A stretch of DNA of 64,000 nucleotides. Origin: Lysinibacillus halotolerans (GTDB lineage: Bacteria > Bacillota > Bacilli > Bacillales_A > Planococcaceae). A model generated the notes under the pieces. It made no database searches, was not told the DNA's origin, and was given only the letters and a program-made list of their open reading frames with translations. Of the stretch, positions 9,554-18,799 are shown piece by piece. Made by a program: the position numbers and the translations under genes. Positions within the stretch are counted from its first letter, which is position 1, and each line of letters opens with the position of its first letter. Where the stretch lies: assembly GCF_003711845.1 (NCBI RefSeq), contig NZ_RHLQ01000007.1:1-64000 (forward strand). Direction: 5' to 3'.

Positions 9554-10873
9554 ATGCCAATAGTTTCGATCGTAATAGGAGTTGTGCTTCTATTAATACT
9601 TATGATGGGATTAAAGCTAAACGCTTTCATTTCTCTGATAATTGCGTCTTTAGTTGTCGGTATTTTTGAAGGAATGTCACCAGCAGAAGCGATGACATCT
9701 GTACAAAATGGTTTAGGTTCTTCCCTTGGAAGTTTAACAATGGTTATCATTTTTGGGGCAGTATTAGGGAAATTAATGACTGACTCAGGTGGTGCCCAAC
9801 GTATTGCAACATCTATGTTAAATGCCTTTGGACAAAAACGTGTTCAATTAGCAGCTGTTGTGACAGCATCTGTTGTTGGTATTGCTTTATTCTTCGAAAC
9901 AGGTGTCGTTGTTTTAGTACCATTAGTATTTACAATTGCTGTTGCAGCAGGTGTGCCAATCCTTTATATTGGTATCCCCGTTACAACTGCCTTAATTACA
10001 ATGCACGGCTTTGTACCTCCGCATCCGGGACCGACGGCCATTGCGGAAGTGTTTGAAGCCAGTATTGGTCAAACGGTAATTTGGGGTGTCATTATTGCCA
10101 TTCCAGCGATTATTATTGCCGGACCGTTATTTACAAAGTTGTTTAAAAAAGAAGATTTAGAAGTGGAAATACCAAAAGGGTTATTCAATCCGAAGAAGTT
10201 TGAAGAGCATGAAATGCCTGGATTTACAGCGAGTCTTCTAACGGCTATTTTACCGGTTCTTTTAATCGCGATTAAATCAATCATTGAACTAGCAGCACCG
10301 AATTCAGCAATTCGTCCCTTTACAGATTTCGTTGGTACAGCAAGTACAGCATTATTAATTTCTGTTATTGTGGCGATGTTTACATTTGGGATTAGTCGTG
10401 GTAAATCAATGAAAGAAATTATGAATTCTTTCGCTGAAGCTGTAGCAGGGATTGCATTAATTTTATTAATCATCGCTGGTGGTGGAGCATTTAAACAAGT
10501 GTTAATCGACAGCGGTATTGATCAATATATTGCGTCATTAATGGAAGGTTCTTCATTATCTCCAATCTTATTAGTTTGGGTCATTGGAGCCGTTTTACGT
10601 GTAGCTTTAGGTTCAGCAACCGTGGCAGGGATGACAGCTGCTGGTATTGCAGCACCTCTTGTAGCAACGACAGGTGTTAGCCCAGAACTGATGACTTTAG
10701 CAGCCGGAGCAGGTAGTGTTGGTTTCTCCCATGTAAACGATGCAGGTTTCTGGATTTACAAAGAATACTTCAATTTATCAATAGGTAAAACTTTTAAAAC
10801 ATGGACAGTGTTAACTTCTATAGTTTCAATCATTGGATTGATTGGCGTATTAATTTTAGATATGTTCTTATAG
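9554..10873 (+). CDS. GntP-family gluconate/sugar-acid permease
   Basis: 439-residue hydrophobic protein with at least a dozen predicted membrane segments. Family signatures include FGAVLGKLMTDSGGAQRIA, FFETGVVVLVPL, MHGFVPPHPGP and the C-terminal SHVNDAGFWIYKEYF. GntP members import aldonates by proton symport. As last gene of the operon it probably imports the acid that the three enzymes degrade. The ATG at 9554 with SD aaggaaagagg is preferred; the in-frame GTG at 9509 lies inside the intergenic hairpin. Confidence 0.93.
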   Translation: MPIVSIVIGVVLLLILMMGLKLNAFISLIIASLVVGIFEGMSPAEAMTSVQNGLGSSLGSLTMVIIFGAVLGKLMTDSGGAQRIATSMLNAFGQKRVQLAAVVTASVVGIALFFETGVVVLVPLVFTIAVAAGVPILYIGIPVTTALITMHGFVPPHPGPTAIAEVFEASIGQTVIWGVIIAIPAIIIAGPLFTKLFKKEDLEVEIPKGLFNPKKFEEHEMPGFTASLLTAILPVLLIAIKSIIELAAPNSAIRPFTDFVGTASTALLISVIVAMFTFGISRGKSMKEIMNSFAEAVAGIALILLIIAGGGAFKQVLIDSGIDQYIASLMEGSSLSPILLVWVIGAVLRVALGSATVAGMTAAGIAAPLVATTGVSPELMTLAAGAGSVGFSHVNDAGFWIYKEYFNLSIGKTFKTWTVLTSIVSIIGLIGVLILDMFL

Positions 10874-10876
10874 ACG

Positions 10877-10920
10877 AAAACACGGTGATTTACGTTTAAA
10901 CTTAAATCACCGTGTTTTTT
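10877..10920 (+). terminator. Intrinsic terminator of the sugar-acid operon
   Basis: Arms aaaacacggtgattt and aaatcaccgtgtttt flank a 12-nt loop, with T residues following. It closes the operon after the permease stop. Confidence 0.85.
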
Positions 10921-11132
10921 ATTAGTCTATTAAAAGTAATAAAGAGTCTGATAGATTTAAGCATAATCTTAATTTAACTTTTCAAACCAATTGATACAAG
11001 AATTTTAGTTCTTGAGTAGTCATATTAAAATTTTAAAATTTTCACTCATGAAGTTTGTTACAACATTTGTTACTTTATTTGTGTAACAAGCAATTTTTTA
11101 TAATAAGATTTCCATTAATATTAAATTCAATT
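10921..11132. other. Gene-free stretch between the convergent permease and rpsD genes
   Basis: The gap of about 330 bases (10874-11205) holds the two terminators and this AT-rich part. TTTGTTAC occurs directly repeated at 11054-11061 and 11066-11073, with an inverted GTAACAA at 11083-11089. No credible gene is seen. Confidence 0.5.
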
Positions 11133-11175
11133 AAAAAACCCCGAAAACAAAGGATTAACCAATGTTCGAGGTTTA
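11133..11175 (-). terminator. Intrinsic terminator of rpsD
   Basis: On the minus strand aaacctcgaa pairs with ttcggggttt (one G-T wobble) and is followed by a T run. It begins about 30 bp past the rpsD stop. Confidence 0.75.
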
Positions 11176-11205
11176 GAAAAATTGCTTCTAATTTGAGCAA
11201 AAAGA

Positions 11206-11808
11206 TTAACGAGAGTAGAACTCAACGATTAATTGTTCTTGAATTTCAGCTGATAATTCAGAACGTTCTGGAAGACGTACAAATGTACCTTCTTTTTTGT
11301 CTGCATCAAATGATAAGTAATCTGGTACGAAGTTATTTACTTCGATTGCTTCATTTACAACAGCAAGGTTTTGAGATTTTTCACGAAGAGAAATCACTTG
11401 ACCTGGTTTAACGCTGTAAGAAGGGATGTCAACGCGTTTACCGTCAACTAAAATGTGACCGTGGTTAACTAATTGACGAGCTCCACGACGAGTGCGAGCT
11501 AAACCTAAACGGTAAACAAGGTTGTCAAGGCGAGTTTCAAGAAGGATCATGAAGTTTTCACCGTGTAGACCTTGTAATTTACTTGCTTTGTTGAATAGAG
11601 TTTTGAATTGACGTTCAGTCATACCGTACATATGACGAAGTTTTTGTTTTTCTTGTAATTGTAAACCGTATTCAGATAATTTTTTACGTTGGTTTGGACC
11701 GTGTTGACCTGGTGCATAAGGGCGTTTTTCTAATTCTTTACCTGTGCCGCTTAATGAAATACCAAGGCGACGAGACACTTTCCAAGATGGACCTGTATAA
11801 CGAGACAT
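11206..11808 (-). CDS. rpsD: Ribosomal protein S4
   Basis: Primary 16S rRNA-binding protein of the 30S subunit, needed for early assembly and decoding accuracy. 200 residues, the normal Bacillus length. The N-terminus reads [20 protein letters not shown], followed by the family stretch [20 protein letters not shown]. The S4 domain (about 90-155) contains [30 protein letters not shown]. It is monocistronic, with SD aaggaggag 6-7 bp before the ATG, a strong promoter and a long leader. The protein lacks the N-terminal zinc-binding cysteines (zinc-independent form). Confidence 0.98.
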   Translation of the reverse strand: MSRYTGPSWKVSRRLGISLSGTGKELEKRPYAPGQHGPNQRKKLSEYGLQLQEKQKLRHMYGMTERQFKTLFNKASKLQGLHGENFMILLETRLDNLVYRLGLARTRRGARQLVNHGHILVDGKRVDIPSYSVKPGQVISLREKSQNLAVVNEAIEVNNFVPDYLSFDADKKEGTFVRLPERSELSAEIQEQLIVEFYSR

Positions 11809-12042
11809 AGTTTGTCTCCTCCTTTAAATTTGGTTTTTTGCACTGATTGAAACTTAGTTTCCAATCAGTATTTGTAAAACAAAAACCAGTTGTACCCGAC
11901 ACTTGCAGCATTTTATTTTCATGTATCTTCGCCCTTGCAGCCGAAAGGGTTACACAATACACCTTCTAATTTGATTCTTGTTCGAAATTAGAGGAATAAA
12001 ATACATGCACAGCTTATACAACTGCTGCATTCATTTTACACG
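11809..12042 (-). ncRNA. rpsD 5' leader, probable S4 autoregulatory RNA
   Basis: About 230 nt separate the promoter from the rpsD start. On the minus strand it shows several stems, for example ctgattggaaac / gtttcaatcag (about 11845-11870) just before the SD. In B. subtilis, S4 represses its own mRNA by binding such a leader (established for rpsD). The structure here was judged by eye and not matched to a covariance model. Confidence 0.55.
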
Positions 12043-12048
12043 AGGATT

Positions 12049-12077
12049 ATTGTATATTTTTTTAAGCCTCGAGTCAA
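12049..12077 (-). promoter_or_regulatory. SigA-type promoter of rpsD
   Basis: Minus strand TTGACT (12072-12077), 17 bp, TACAAT (12049-12054): one mismatch in the -35 and one in the -10. It sets the transcription start near 12042 and so defines the long leader. The region from here to 12293 is AT-rich and holds the presumed promoter of the divergent GGDEF gene. Confidence 0.75.
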
Positions 12078-12293
12078 GGAATAACTTTATAAGTATACCA
12101 TAAATACCGAGGGTAATTTTTAGTAAAATGATATTTGTTAAATTTTTGAAATTGCTATACTATAGTATTATAAAAAATAGATAATAAATCCTAAATTGAT
12201 GGATAAATATAGTTAATTTTACATAAAAAGTGTATACTTTCTTCATCAAATATATTTGTAATTTATTTCTATTGATATAGAAAAGGTGATGTT

Positions 12294-14162
12294 ATGTTCG
12301 AATATTCGAAGAGATTAACTTATATGAAATCGGAGTTATTAGACTTATGCACCAGTTCTGTCAATTCACAAAATCGTTTCCATGAATTTGCTTTACTATT
12401 ACAAAATTACTTAGAGCAACATTTCCATATTCATCATTGTTGTTTCCTGTTTTATGATGGGGAAGCAGCACTAAAACCTTTTTACGTTCATTCATCTGTA
12501 CAAGTAGACTATCAACAAATGAAAAAGATTTATTTTAATTCCTTTCTTTCACAACAAAAGGTAGTCGATATAACAGATGTAGAACAAGGTTTTCCGTTTA
12601 ACCATATGGTTTTCATAAAAGAGAGTCACTTCGATAAATATGGTGTTGTATTTATTCAATCTTCCCCTGAATGGCTCACTTTTTTACAATCTGATTTTTT
12701 TGAAGATTTCATCAATTGCGTTTCGAAAGTCTTTTATTTAATTAATGAACAGATGGAAATTCGGCAAAATGAAAATCAATATCGAAAATTGTATAACATG
12801 ACCGATTTGTTCCATTCGACAATGGATATCGATTTTATTTTGGAAAATATGCTCATTACAATTCAAGAGAATTTTCCAAATCTTGATGTAGAGTTGATCT
12901 TATCTAATGATCAAGATCGACAAACGAAACTACAAATAAAACCATTTGATTATTTATCAGAACGACCTACTACAATACAAGCTTTTGTTTCAGGAGAGAT
13001 CACGATAGAACAAGCCTTTGATTTAAACCGTTGCTTATTAAATGCTCCTATTAACGGTAGACAAGCAATTTATGGAATTTTACAAGTAAGTGCACCGATT
13101 TCTTATGTTTTTTCCAATGCCCAAAAGGACTTTATTCGATTACTTGCCCATACATCAGGAAATGCATTGGAAAATGCTAAACTTTATCGACAATCACACC
13201 GTTTAATTCGGGACCTTCAATTAATCAATGAAACCTCTCATCATTTGAATAAGCTGTTAACTTTAAACGAAATGTTTCTATTTTTGCAGAAGCAGGTGAT
13301 GCAACATTTTCAACCGATGGAACTTTGTTTTGTGTTGAAGGAAGGAAATGAATATAAAATTACTGAAGCTACAACGGATTTTTTCAAAACGGAGGAAAGT
13401 ACCGTATATATCCAACATGTTGTAAAACATTTTGAAAGTAGCCAAGATTCATTGTTTATCGCGGATTTTAGTCGAATTGTTGGCAAGGAAATTTTATTTA
13501 AATCTATTATGGTCATTCCAATGATTGTTGAGCAACGGATAAATGGATTTTGTATAGTGTTGCATCATGAACCGTATTTCTTCTCCTTTGATAGTTTTAA
13601 ATTATTGCAATCGTTAATTCACCATTCATCATTGGCCATTGCGAATTTAGTTTTACGTAATCAATTACAAGAAATGGTGAACCAAGATTATTTAACGAAG
13701 CTATATGCACGTAGATATTTAGACCGTTTTATTGAAAGATCTTTAGAAAACGACCGTTCCGGAATGTTTTTATTAATTGATATAGATAATTTTAAACTAA
13801 TTAATGATACTTACGGTCACCAAGTCGGAGATGACATATTAGTTCAAATTGGTAACCAGTTAAATAAAATCATTGGAACAAGTGGAATTTGTGCAAGATG
13901 GGGTGGGGAAGAGTTAGCTATTTACATTCCGAATATTTCAGAGGATGAGGCAGAGAACATAGCAACTGAACTTTTACGAACGATTCCGCAAGCAACGAAC
14001 CCAACGGTTACGATTTCTGCTGGTTTAGTATTTTGGAATCATGAACAACGACCGGATTTTCATTCAATCTTTTTACAGGCAGACACAGCACTATACAATG
14101 CAAAGGAAAATGGGAAAAATCAAGTTTGTGTTTTTAATGGATCGTTTCCTTCGCATCAATAA
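12294..14162 (+). CDS. GAF-domain diguanylate cyclase (YtrP-like)
   Basis: 622 residues, no membrane segment. Roughly the first 460 residues look like two to three tandem GAF-type sensor domains. The GGDEF domain spans about 460-620: DYLTKLYARRYLDRF, LIDIDNFKLINDTYGHQVGD, then the active-site signature as GGEEL (ARWGGEELAIYIP). GGEEF/GGEEL forms are catalytically competent, so it probably makes cyclic di-GMP from two GTP. No RxxD inhibitory site is seen five residues before GGEEL. B. subtilis has a comparable gene, ytrP, beside ytsP. The signal sensed is unknown. Confidence 0.87.
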   Translation: MFEYSKRLTYMKSELLDLCTSSVNSQNRFHEFALLLQNYLEQHFHIHHCCFLFYDGEAALKPFYVHSSVQVDYQQMKKIYFNSFLSQQKVVDITDVEQGFPFNHMVFIKESHFDKYGVVFIQSSPEWLTFLQSDFFEDFINCVSKVFYLINEQMEIRQNENQYRKLYNMTDLFHSTMDIDFILENMLITIQENFPNLDVELILSNDQDRQTKLQIKPFDYLSERPTTIQAFVSGEITIEQAFDLNRCLLNAPINGRQAIYGILQVSAPISYVFSNAQKDFIRLLAHTSGNALENAKLYRQSHRLIRDLQLINETSHHLNKLLTLNEMFLFLQKQVMQHFQPMELCFVLKEGNEYKITEATTDFFKTEESTVYIQHVVKHFESSQDSLFIADFSRIVGKEILFKSIMVIPMIVEQRINGFCIVLHHEPYFFSFDSFKLLQSLIHHSSLAIANLVLRNQLQEMVNQDYLTKLYARRYLDRFIERSLENDRSGMFLLIDIDNFKLINDTYGHQVGDDILVQIGNQLNKIIGTSGICARWGGEELAIYIPNISEDEAENIATELLRTIPQATNPTVTISAGLVFWNHEQRPDFHSIFLQADTALYNAKENGKNQVCVFNGSFPSHQ

Positions 14163-14201
14163 AAAACTTACTACAGCCCATGGGACGTAGTAAGTTTTTA
14201 T
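14162..14201. terminator. Bidirectional terminator between the GGDEF gene and ytsP-like gene
   Basis: Stem aaaaacttactac / gtagtaagttttt with T runs on both strands, located between the convergent stop codons at 14162 and 14208. Confidence 0.85.
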
Positions 14202-14207
14202 TCGATA

Positions 14208-14687
14208 TTATAAAAATTTCATTAATGTTTGAACAAATAGTTCAAGGCCTTCTTTGTCTTCTGAAGTAAAGCGTCCTTTTAACGGACTATCGATATCTAA
14301 AACGCCAATCACTTCATCATTTTTAATAAGAGGAATGACGATTTCAGAATTAGAAGCAGCATCACAAGCAATGTGACCAGGAAATGCGTGAACATCATCA
14401 ATTAACATCGTTTCACGTTTCGAAACAGCTGTACCACATACACCACGACCTACTGCAATTCGTACACATGCTGGTAATCCTTGAAATGGTCCTAGTACAA
14501 GTTCACCATCCTTCATTAAATAAAACCCAACCCAATTGATCCGATCTAAAAATTGATTTAGTAAAGCAGAGGCATTGCTTAAATTCGCAATAACATCCTT
14601 TTCTCCTTCTAATAACGCATTTAATTGTTTTGATAATGTTGTGTATTGTTGTAAAACCGGACCTTCATAATTAATTTTAGTAAACAT
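14208..14687 (-). CDS. GAF-domain free methionine-(R)-sulfoxide reductase (YtsP family)
   Basis: 159-residue stand-alone GAF protein that reduces free methionine-R-sulfoxide in the cytoplasm. The three functional cysteines of the family are present: PACVRIAVGRGVCGTAV supplies two and HIACDAASNSEIVIP the third. Substrate-pocket residues around NWVGFY are also conserved. The ATG at 14687 is used because ggaggt (SD) lies 8 bp before it; the upstream in-frame ATGs overlap hisJ. It lies 14 bp after the hisJ stop, so the two are probably cotranscribed. Confidence 0.9.
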   Translation of the reverse strand: MFTKINYEGPVLQQYTTLSKQLNALLEGEKDVIANLSNASALLNQFLDRINWVGFYLMKDGELVLGPFQGLPACVRIAVGRGVCGTAVSKRETMLIDDVHAFPGHIACDAASNSEIVIPLIKNDEVIGVLDIDSPLKGRFTSEDKEGLELFVQTLMKFL

Positions 14688-14701
14688 ACTATTAACCTCC
14701 A

Positions 14702-15499
14702 TCATACGTTTTTATAAATCGTTTCATAATGTTGATGCAAATCTTTCACACTATGGGCATCCGATCCGAAAACTAGGGGCAAGGATATAGAACGGGCAAA
14801 GTCAATGTATGGCATTGGAGGGTATGGTTCTTTACAGAAGGTTTTACTTAGTCCAGCACTATTGACATCCAGTTCATAACCGAGTTCTTTCATTTTCGTT
14901 AACATATCGGTAATGCGAGAATGATCGTTAATTTTCTCACCATGGGCAAGTTGGAATTTATGAATTAAAGTTGGGTGTCCAATTCTCCGAGGTTTAAATC
15001 GCCCAAGGTTTGCCTCTAAAGATTTTAAAACTGTATCATAGTATAAGTGATAAAGGGAATCGATTCCACCAACTTGTTTTGCAAAGTCTAAATAAACTTC
15101 ATCTGAAAAATCAATGCAGGCATATGTATCGTTATGTTTTAAAAAGTGTACCGACAAAATGGCATCATCTAGAAATGGACCGACAATGTCGAGAAAAGCT
15201 CTCGTTTCCGTTTCGTAGCCGATAATATAATCAATCTCTAAACCTACATTTATTTTAATCTGTTGTTTATATTGTTCTTTTAATTGTTGAACCGTTTCGA
15301 TATAAGCTGTTAAGTCCTTTGGATCCATTCCACTGTCCTTATCAGGTGTTGGATCAACGAAATTTGTTGGCAATGGTGCGTGTTCTGTAAAAGTGATTTC
15401 GGTAAATCCATGTTCAATTGCTTTTTCAATATAATGCTCGAATGGATCTTTCGTACCATGAGGACAGAAAGGGGAATGGATATGGCCATCTTTTTTCAT
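14702..15499 (-). CDS. hisJ: Histidinol-phosphatase, PHP family
   Basis: Removes phosphate from L-histidinol phosphate in histidine synthesis. The metal-binding PHP motif DGHIHSPFCPHG sits at the N-terminus (about 4-15), with EITFTEHAP, GLEIDYI, SVHFLK, RIGHPTLIHKF and the C-terminal FGSDAHSVKDL supplying the remaining ligands. 265 residues, normal for the HisK/HisJ type. The start at 15499 has SD ggaggt upstream; an in-frame ATG 15 bp further upstream is less well placed. No other his gene is nearby, which is also so in B. subtilis. Confidence 0.92.
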   Translation of the reverse strand: MKKDGHIHSPFCPHGTKDPFEHYIEKAIEHGFTEITFTEHAPLPTNFVDPTPDKDSGMDPKDLTAYIETVQQLKEQYKQQIKINVGLEIDYIIGYETETRAFLDIVGPFLDDAILSVHFLKHNDTYACIDFSDEVYLDFAKQVGGIDSLYHLYYDTVLKSLEANLGRFKPRRIGHPTLIHKFQLAHGEKINDHSRITDMLTKMKELGYELDVNSAGLSKTFCKEPYPPMPYIDFARSISLPLVFGSDAHSVKDLHQHYETIYKNV

Positions 15500-15742
15500 T
15501 TTTGCAACCTCCATTACATTTATTTTTCATCAATATCGTTTACAAGCTAAAGGTTTGGAACGAGTAAAAAGTCTTCTTCATTAAGCTATATATATGGTGA
15601 AAAACCGGAACGAATTCTACATAATTTAATTAAATCTAGTTAACTTTAACAAAAACCTTTATTTTTTTAAACAAATGCCTAAAAACATGGTATATTATAG
15701 TTACAAAATAGTAGGTACAGTGATTTTTGGAATAGGGGGCTT

Positions 15743-17455
15743 ATGATGCAGTATATCATCATTGTCGTCATCGTACTATTAGCATTATTTATCGGTGGAC
15801 TTATCATCCGTCGAAAACATAGTGTTGTTATACAGCGACTTGAACAAGAAAAAATGCAAATCCAGCATTATCCTATATTTGAGGAGCTTACAAAAGTAAA
15901 AGCTTTAAATATGAATGGTCAAACGGAAGAGAAATTTGAACAATGGCGAAATATGTGGACGGAAGTGATCGATGTTCACATAATTAAAATTGATTCGATG
16001 CTTTTTGATGCTGAAGAATACATAGATCGTTTCAAATTTAAAAAGGCTTCGGTTGTTGAACGGGAAATTGAAGAATATATCGCAACATGTACCGAGAAAC
16101 AAAATCAAATCATAAATGAATTAAATGAACTGATCGGAAGCGAAGAAAAAAATCGGATTGAAATTGAGCAATTAAAAGAACATTATCGTTCTGCACGGAA
16201 AACGTTACTTGCCCATCAATATTCTTTTGGTCCTGCATTAAGCACTTTGGAAACGAGAGTAGAAAATTTTGTTCCGAAATTTGAAGAATTTGATCGGTTA
16301 ACGGTAGAAGGAAACTATCTTCAAGCAAGGGAAATCGTGCTTGCATTACATAGCGAATCACAAATAATTTTTGATTTATTAACGGAAGTACCTACATTAT
16401 TATCGGAAATACAAACAAAAATACCGGCAGCAATCCATGAGTTGAGAAGTGGTCAACGGGAAATGGAACAGCAATCGTATTATTTAAACCATTTAGAATT
16501 AAATGTTTTCTTAGATAATGTTGAAAAAGAGCTAGATACTTTAAAAGAAAAGTTAGCAGCTTTAGACGTGTCGTCAGTAGGTCCTAGACTTGATGAAATT
16601 AATAATGAAATTGAAAACTATTATGATTTGCTCGAAAAGGAAGTTATCGCAAGAAAATATGTTGATCAAAATTGTGATGAAACCTTTAATACGTTAAATG
16701 AAGTATTACGTGCAACGAAAGAAATAAGCAATGAAGCGGTCTACGTTCAAAGTAGTTATCATCTTCCAGAAAAAGAAGCTGAAATTCCAAAGCTTGGCTT
16801 GAAACAATTAGAAGTCATTCAAAAACGTTTTGAATTACTTGTTTCGCGAGTAAAGGAAGAAAAATCAGCTTATTCAAGTCTACAAGAGGAATTAGTTGAA
16901 ATTAGCGAGGAAATCGAACGAATTCAAGACGAGCAAGAGCAATTCTCGAATCGCTTGAAAAATTTACGTATTGATGAAAATAAAGCAAGAGCTCAATTAG
17001 ATTCGTTAAAACGATTACTACAAGAGACGGATCGACAGCTTAATAAAGCGAACATACCAGGTATTCCAGAAGAGATGGATAAACGTTTAGAGGAAGCTGA
17101 AGAACAGCTGTTCATTGTAATGCAAAGTTTACAAGAGATTCCTTTAAATATGAGTCATGTTCATAGCAATTTACAAAATGCTGAAAAGTGCATTCAAGAA
17201 GTAAATAAACATGCGAAAGAAATGATTGAAAATGTCATTTTAATTGAACGAATTATTCAATATGGTAACCGTTATCGTACGTCCAATTCAAAGGTAAATG
17301 AGCTTTTATTACAAGCTGAAGATGCCTTTCATCAATACCGCTATATAAAAGCATTAGAAGATGCGGTGACAGCGGTAGAATTAGCAGAGCCAGGTGCGAT
17401 TAAAAAAATTGAAGAATTAGTTCAAGATGAGCTATACGCAAAAGTTCAAAACTAA
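15743..17455 (+). CDS. ezrA: Septation ring formation regulator EzrA
   Basis: Membrane-anchored inhibitor of FtsZ polymerisation and division scaffold. A single N-terminal membrane segment (about 3-22, IIIVVIVLLALFIGGLII) is followed by a basic stop-transfer RRKH and more than 500 residues of almost continuous coiled coil rich in Glu, Lys, Leu and Gln, arranged as spectrin-like repeats. 570 residues, close to B. subtilis EzrA (562). Two adjacent ATGs (15743, 15746) follow SD ataggggg. It stands alone between hisJ and the cysteine desulfurase gene, as in B. subtilis. Confidence 0.95.
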   Translation: MMQYIIIVVIVLLALFIGGLIIRRKHSVVIQRLEQEKMQIQHYPIFEELTKVKALNMNGQTEEKFEQWRNMWTEVIDVHIIKIDSMLFDAEEYIDRFKFKKASVVEREIEEYIATCTEKQNQIINELNELIGSEEKNRIEIEQLKEHYRSARKTLLAHQYSFGPALSTLETRVENFVPKFEEFDRLTVEGNYLQAREIVLALHSESQIIFDLLTEVPTLLSEIQTKIPAAIHELRSGQREMEQQSYYLNHLELNVFLDNVEKELDTLKEKLAALDVSSVGPRLDEINNEIENYYDLLEKEVIARKYVDQNCDETFNTLNEVLRATKEISNEAVYVQSSYHLPEKEAEIPKLGLKQLEVIQKRFELLVSRVKEEKSAYSSLQEELVEISEEIERIQDEQEQFSNRLKNLRIDENKARAQLDSLKRLLQETDRQLNKANIPGIPEEMDKRLEEAEEQLFIVMQSLQEIPLNMSHVHSNLQNAEKCIQEVNKHAKEMIENVILIERIIQYGNRYRTSNSKVNELLLQAEDAFHQYRYIKALEDAVTAVELAEPGAIKKIEELVQDELYAKVQN

Positions 17456-17465
17456 AAGAAAAATG

Positions 17466-17496
17466 GCCACCTCACAATTGTGAAGGTGGCTTTACT
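17466..17496 (+). terminator. Probable terminator of ezrA
   Basis: gccacct pairs with aggtggc around an inner acaattgt palindrome. The T run is weak (tttacta), so efficiency is uncertain. Confidence 0.6.
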
Positions 17497-17641
17497 ATTA
17501 AAGAAAACTGTTAAAAAGGATTCCCATTTTCCATTAAAAGATGGATTTAATTAGTAAATAAAATTAGTTGGTGGTCATTTATGAAAGTTTGCGTTATGAT
17601 AAATAGCGTTAAATCAAGCTTTGAAGAGAGTGTGATTATAT

Positions 17642-18799
17642 ATGAAAGAAAATATTGTCTATCTAGATAATAGTGCAACGACAAAACCGTTAAAAGAGGT
17701 TTTAAATACATTTATTCAAGTAAATGAATCCTTTTATGCCAACCCGTCTTCCATCCATGCAGCAGGTGTGGAGGCAAACACATTGCTTGATCGGGCAAGA
17801 AGTCAAATGGCCGATATTCTTCATACGGAAGAGCCGCTCGTTTTATTTACTGCAGGCGGAACGGAATCAAATAATTTTGCGATATTTGGTGTTACAAAGG
17901 CAAATACTCATATAGGAAAACATATTATTACAACGGAAATTGAACATCCGTCCATTTTGGAAGCTGTAAAGTCTTTACAAAAAGAAGGCTATGAGGTGGA
18001 CTATTTATCCGTGGATGAAAAAGGTGTCATTTCCTTATCTGAATTACAAGAAAAGCTGCGTAAAGATACCGTATTCGTTAGTATCATGCATGTGAATAAT
18101 GAAATGGGGGCTATTCAACCGATTGAAGAAGCGGCTAAACTCATTCATGAAAACAGTAGAGCGGTATTCCATGTAGATGCTGTCCAAAGTTTTGGTAAAT
18201 TACCAATTCGTTTCAACGGAGAAGCTGGACCAGATATTGTTTCAATCTCCGGTCATAAAATTCATGGTTTAAAAGGAACTGGCGTCATAGCCTTCCGCAA
18301 AAAAATGAATATCATTCCACTTCTTTTAGGTGGTGGACAGGAAAGAGGATTGCGAAGTGGTACGGTCGCTGTTCCTCAAGCGGTTGCTTTAGCGAAAGCT
18401 GCTCGAATGGTGACGGAAAATATGGAACAATCCATGAATAAATATCGAAAATGGTTTAATGACTTATATGAATTTTTAACAGGATTCGGTGAAAATATTC
18501 ATATCCTATCGACGAAATCCGGAGCAGCTCATATCTTGTCATTTAGTGTGAAAGATTTAAAAGGGGAAATTTTAATCAATGCATTGCAAAGTAGAGGAAT
18601 TATCGTATCTACTTCAAGTGCTTGTTCCTCAAGACAAAAGAAAACTAGTCATGTCGTTGAATCGTTAAAAGTAAATGCGAATTATAAGAAAGGCGTAATC
18701 CGATTAAGTTTTGGACTACTTAATACAGATGATGATATGGAAGCGTTCAAAAAAGCATTTACAGAGGTAATGAATGAATTAAAAGGAGATAATAATTAA
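17642..18799 (+). CDS. Cysteine desulfurase (NifS/IscS-like), partner of ThiI
   Basis: PLP enzyme that takes sulfur from cysteine as a persulfide. Markers: YLDNSATTKP at the N-terminus, the PLP lysine in SISGHKIHGLKGTG (near 206), and the active-site cysteine in STSSACSSR (near 325). 385 residues. The stop shares a base with the thiI start (TAATG), so the two are translationally coupled. This gene pair (nifZ-thiI in B. subtilis) supplies sulfur for 4-thiouridine in tRNA, and probably for thiazole synthesis. Confidence 0.95.
   Translation: MKENIVYLDNSATTKPLKEVLNTFIQVNESFYANPSSIHAAGVEANTLLDRARSQMADILHTEEPLVLFTAGGTESNNFAIFGVTKANTHIGKHIITTEIEHPSILEAVKSLQKEGYEVDYLSVDEKGVISLSELQEKLRKDTVFVSIMHVNNEMGAIQPIEEAAKLIHENSRAVFHVDAVQSFGKLPIRFNGEAGPDIVSISGHKIHGLKGTGVIAFRKKMNIIPLLLGGGQERGLRSGTVAVPQAVALAKAARMVTENMEQSMNKYRKWFNDLYEFLTGFGENIHILSTKSGAAHILSFSVKDLKGEILINALQSRGIIVSTSSACSSRQKKTSHVVESLKVNANYKKGVIRLSFGLLNTDDDMEAFKKAFTEVMNELKGDNN

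Noticed and set aside
11055-11411. 118-residue plus-strand frame overlapping the 3' end of rpsD
   Set aside because: Covers the rpsD terminator and antisense rpsD codons; no SD.
11738-11962. 74-residue minus-strand frame in the rpsD leader
   Set aside because: Overlaps the S4 leader and start of rpsD in another frame; the leader structure explains the region better.
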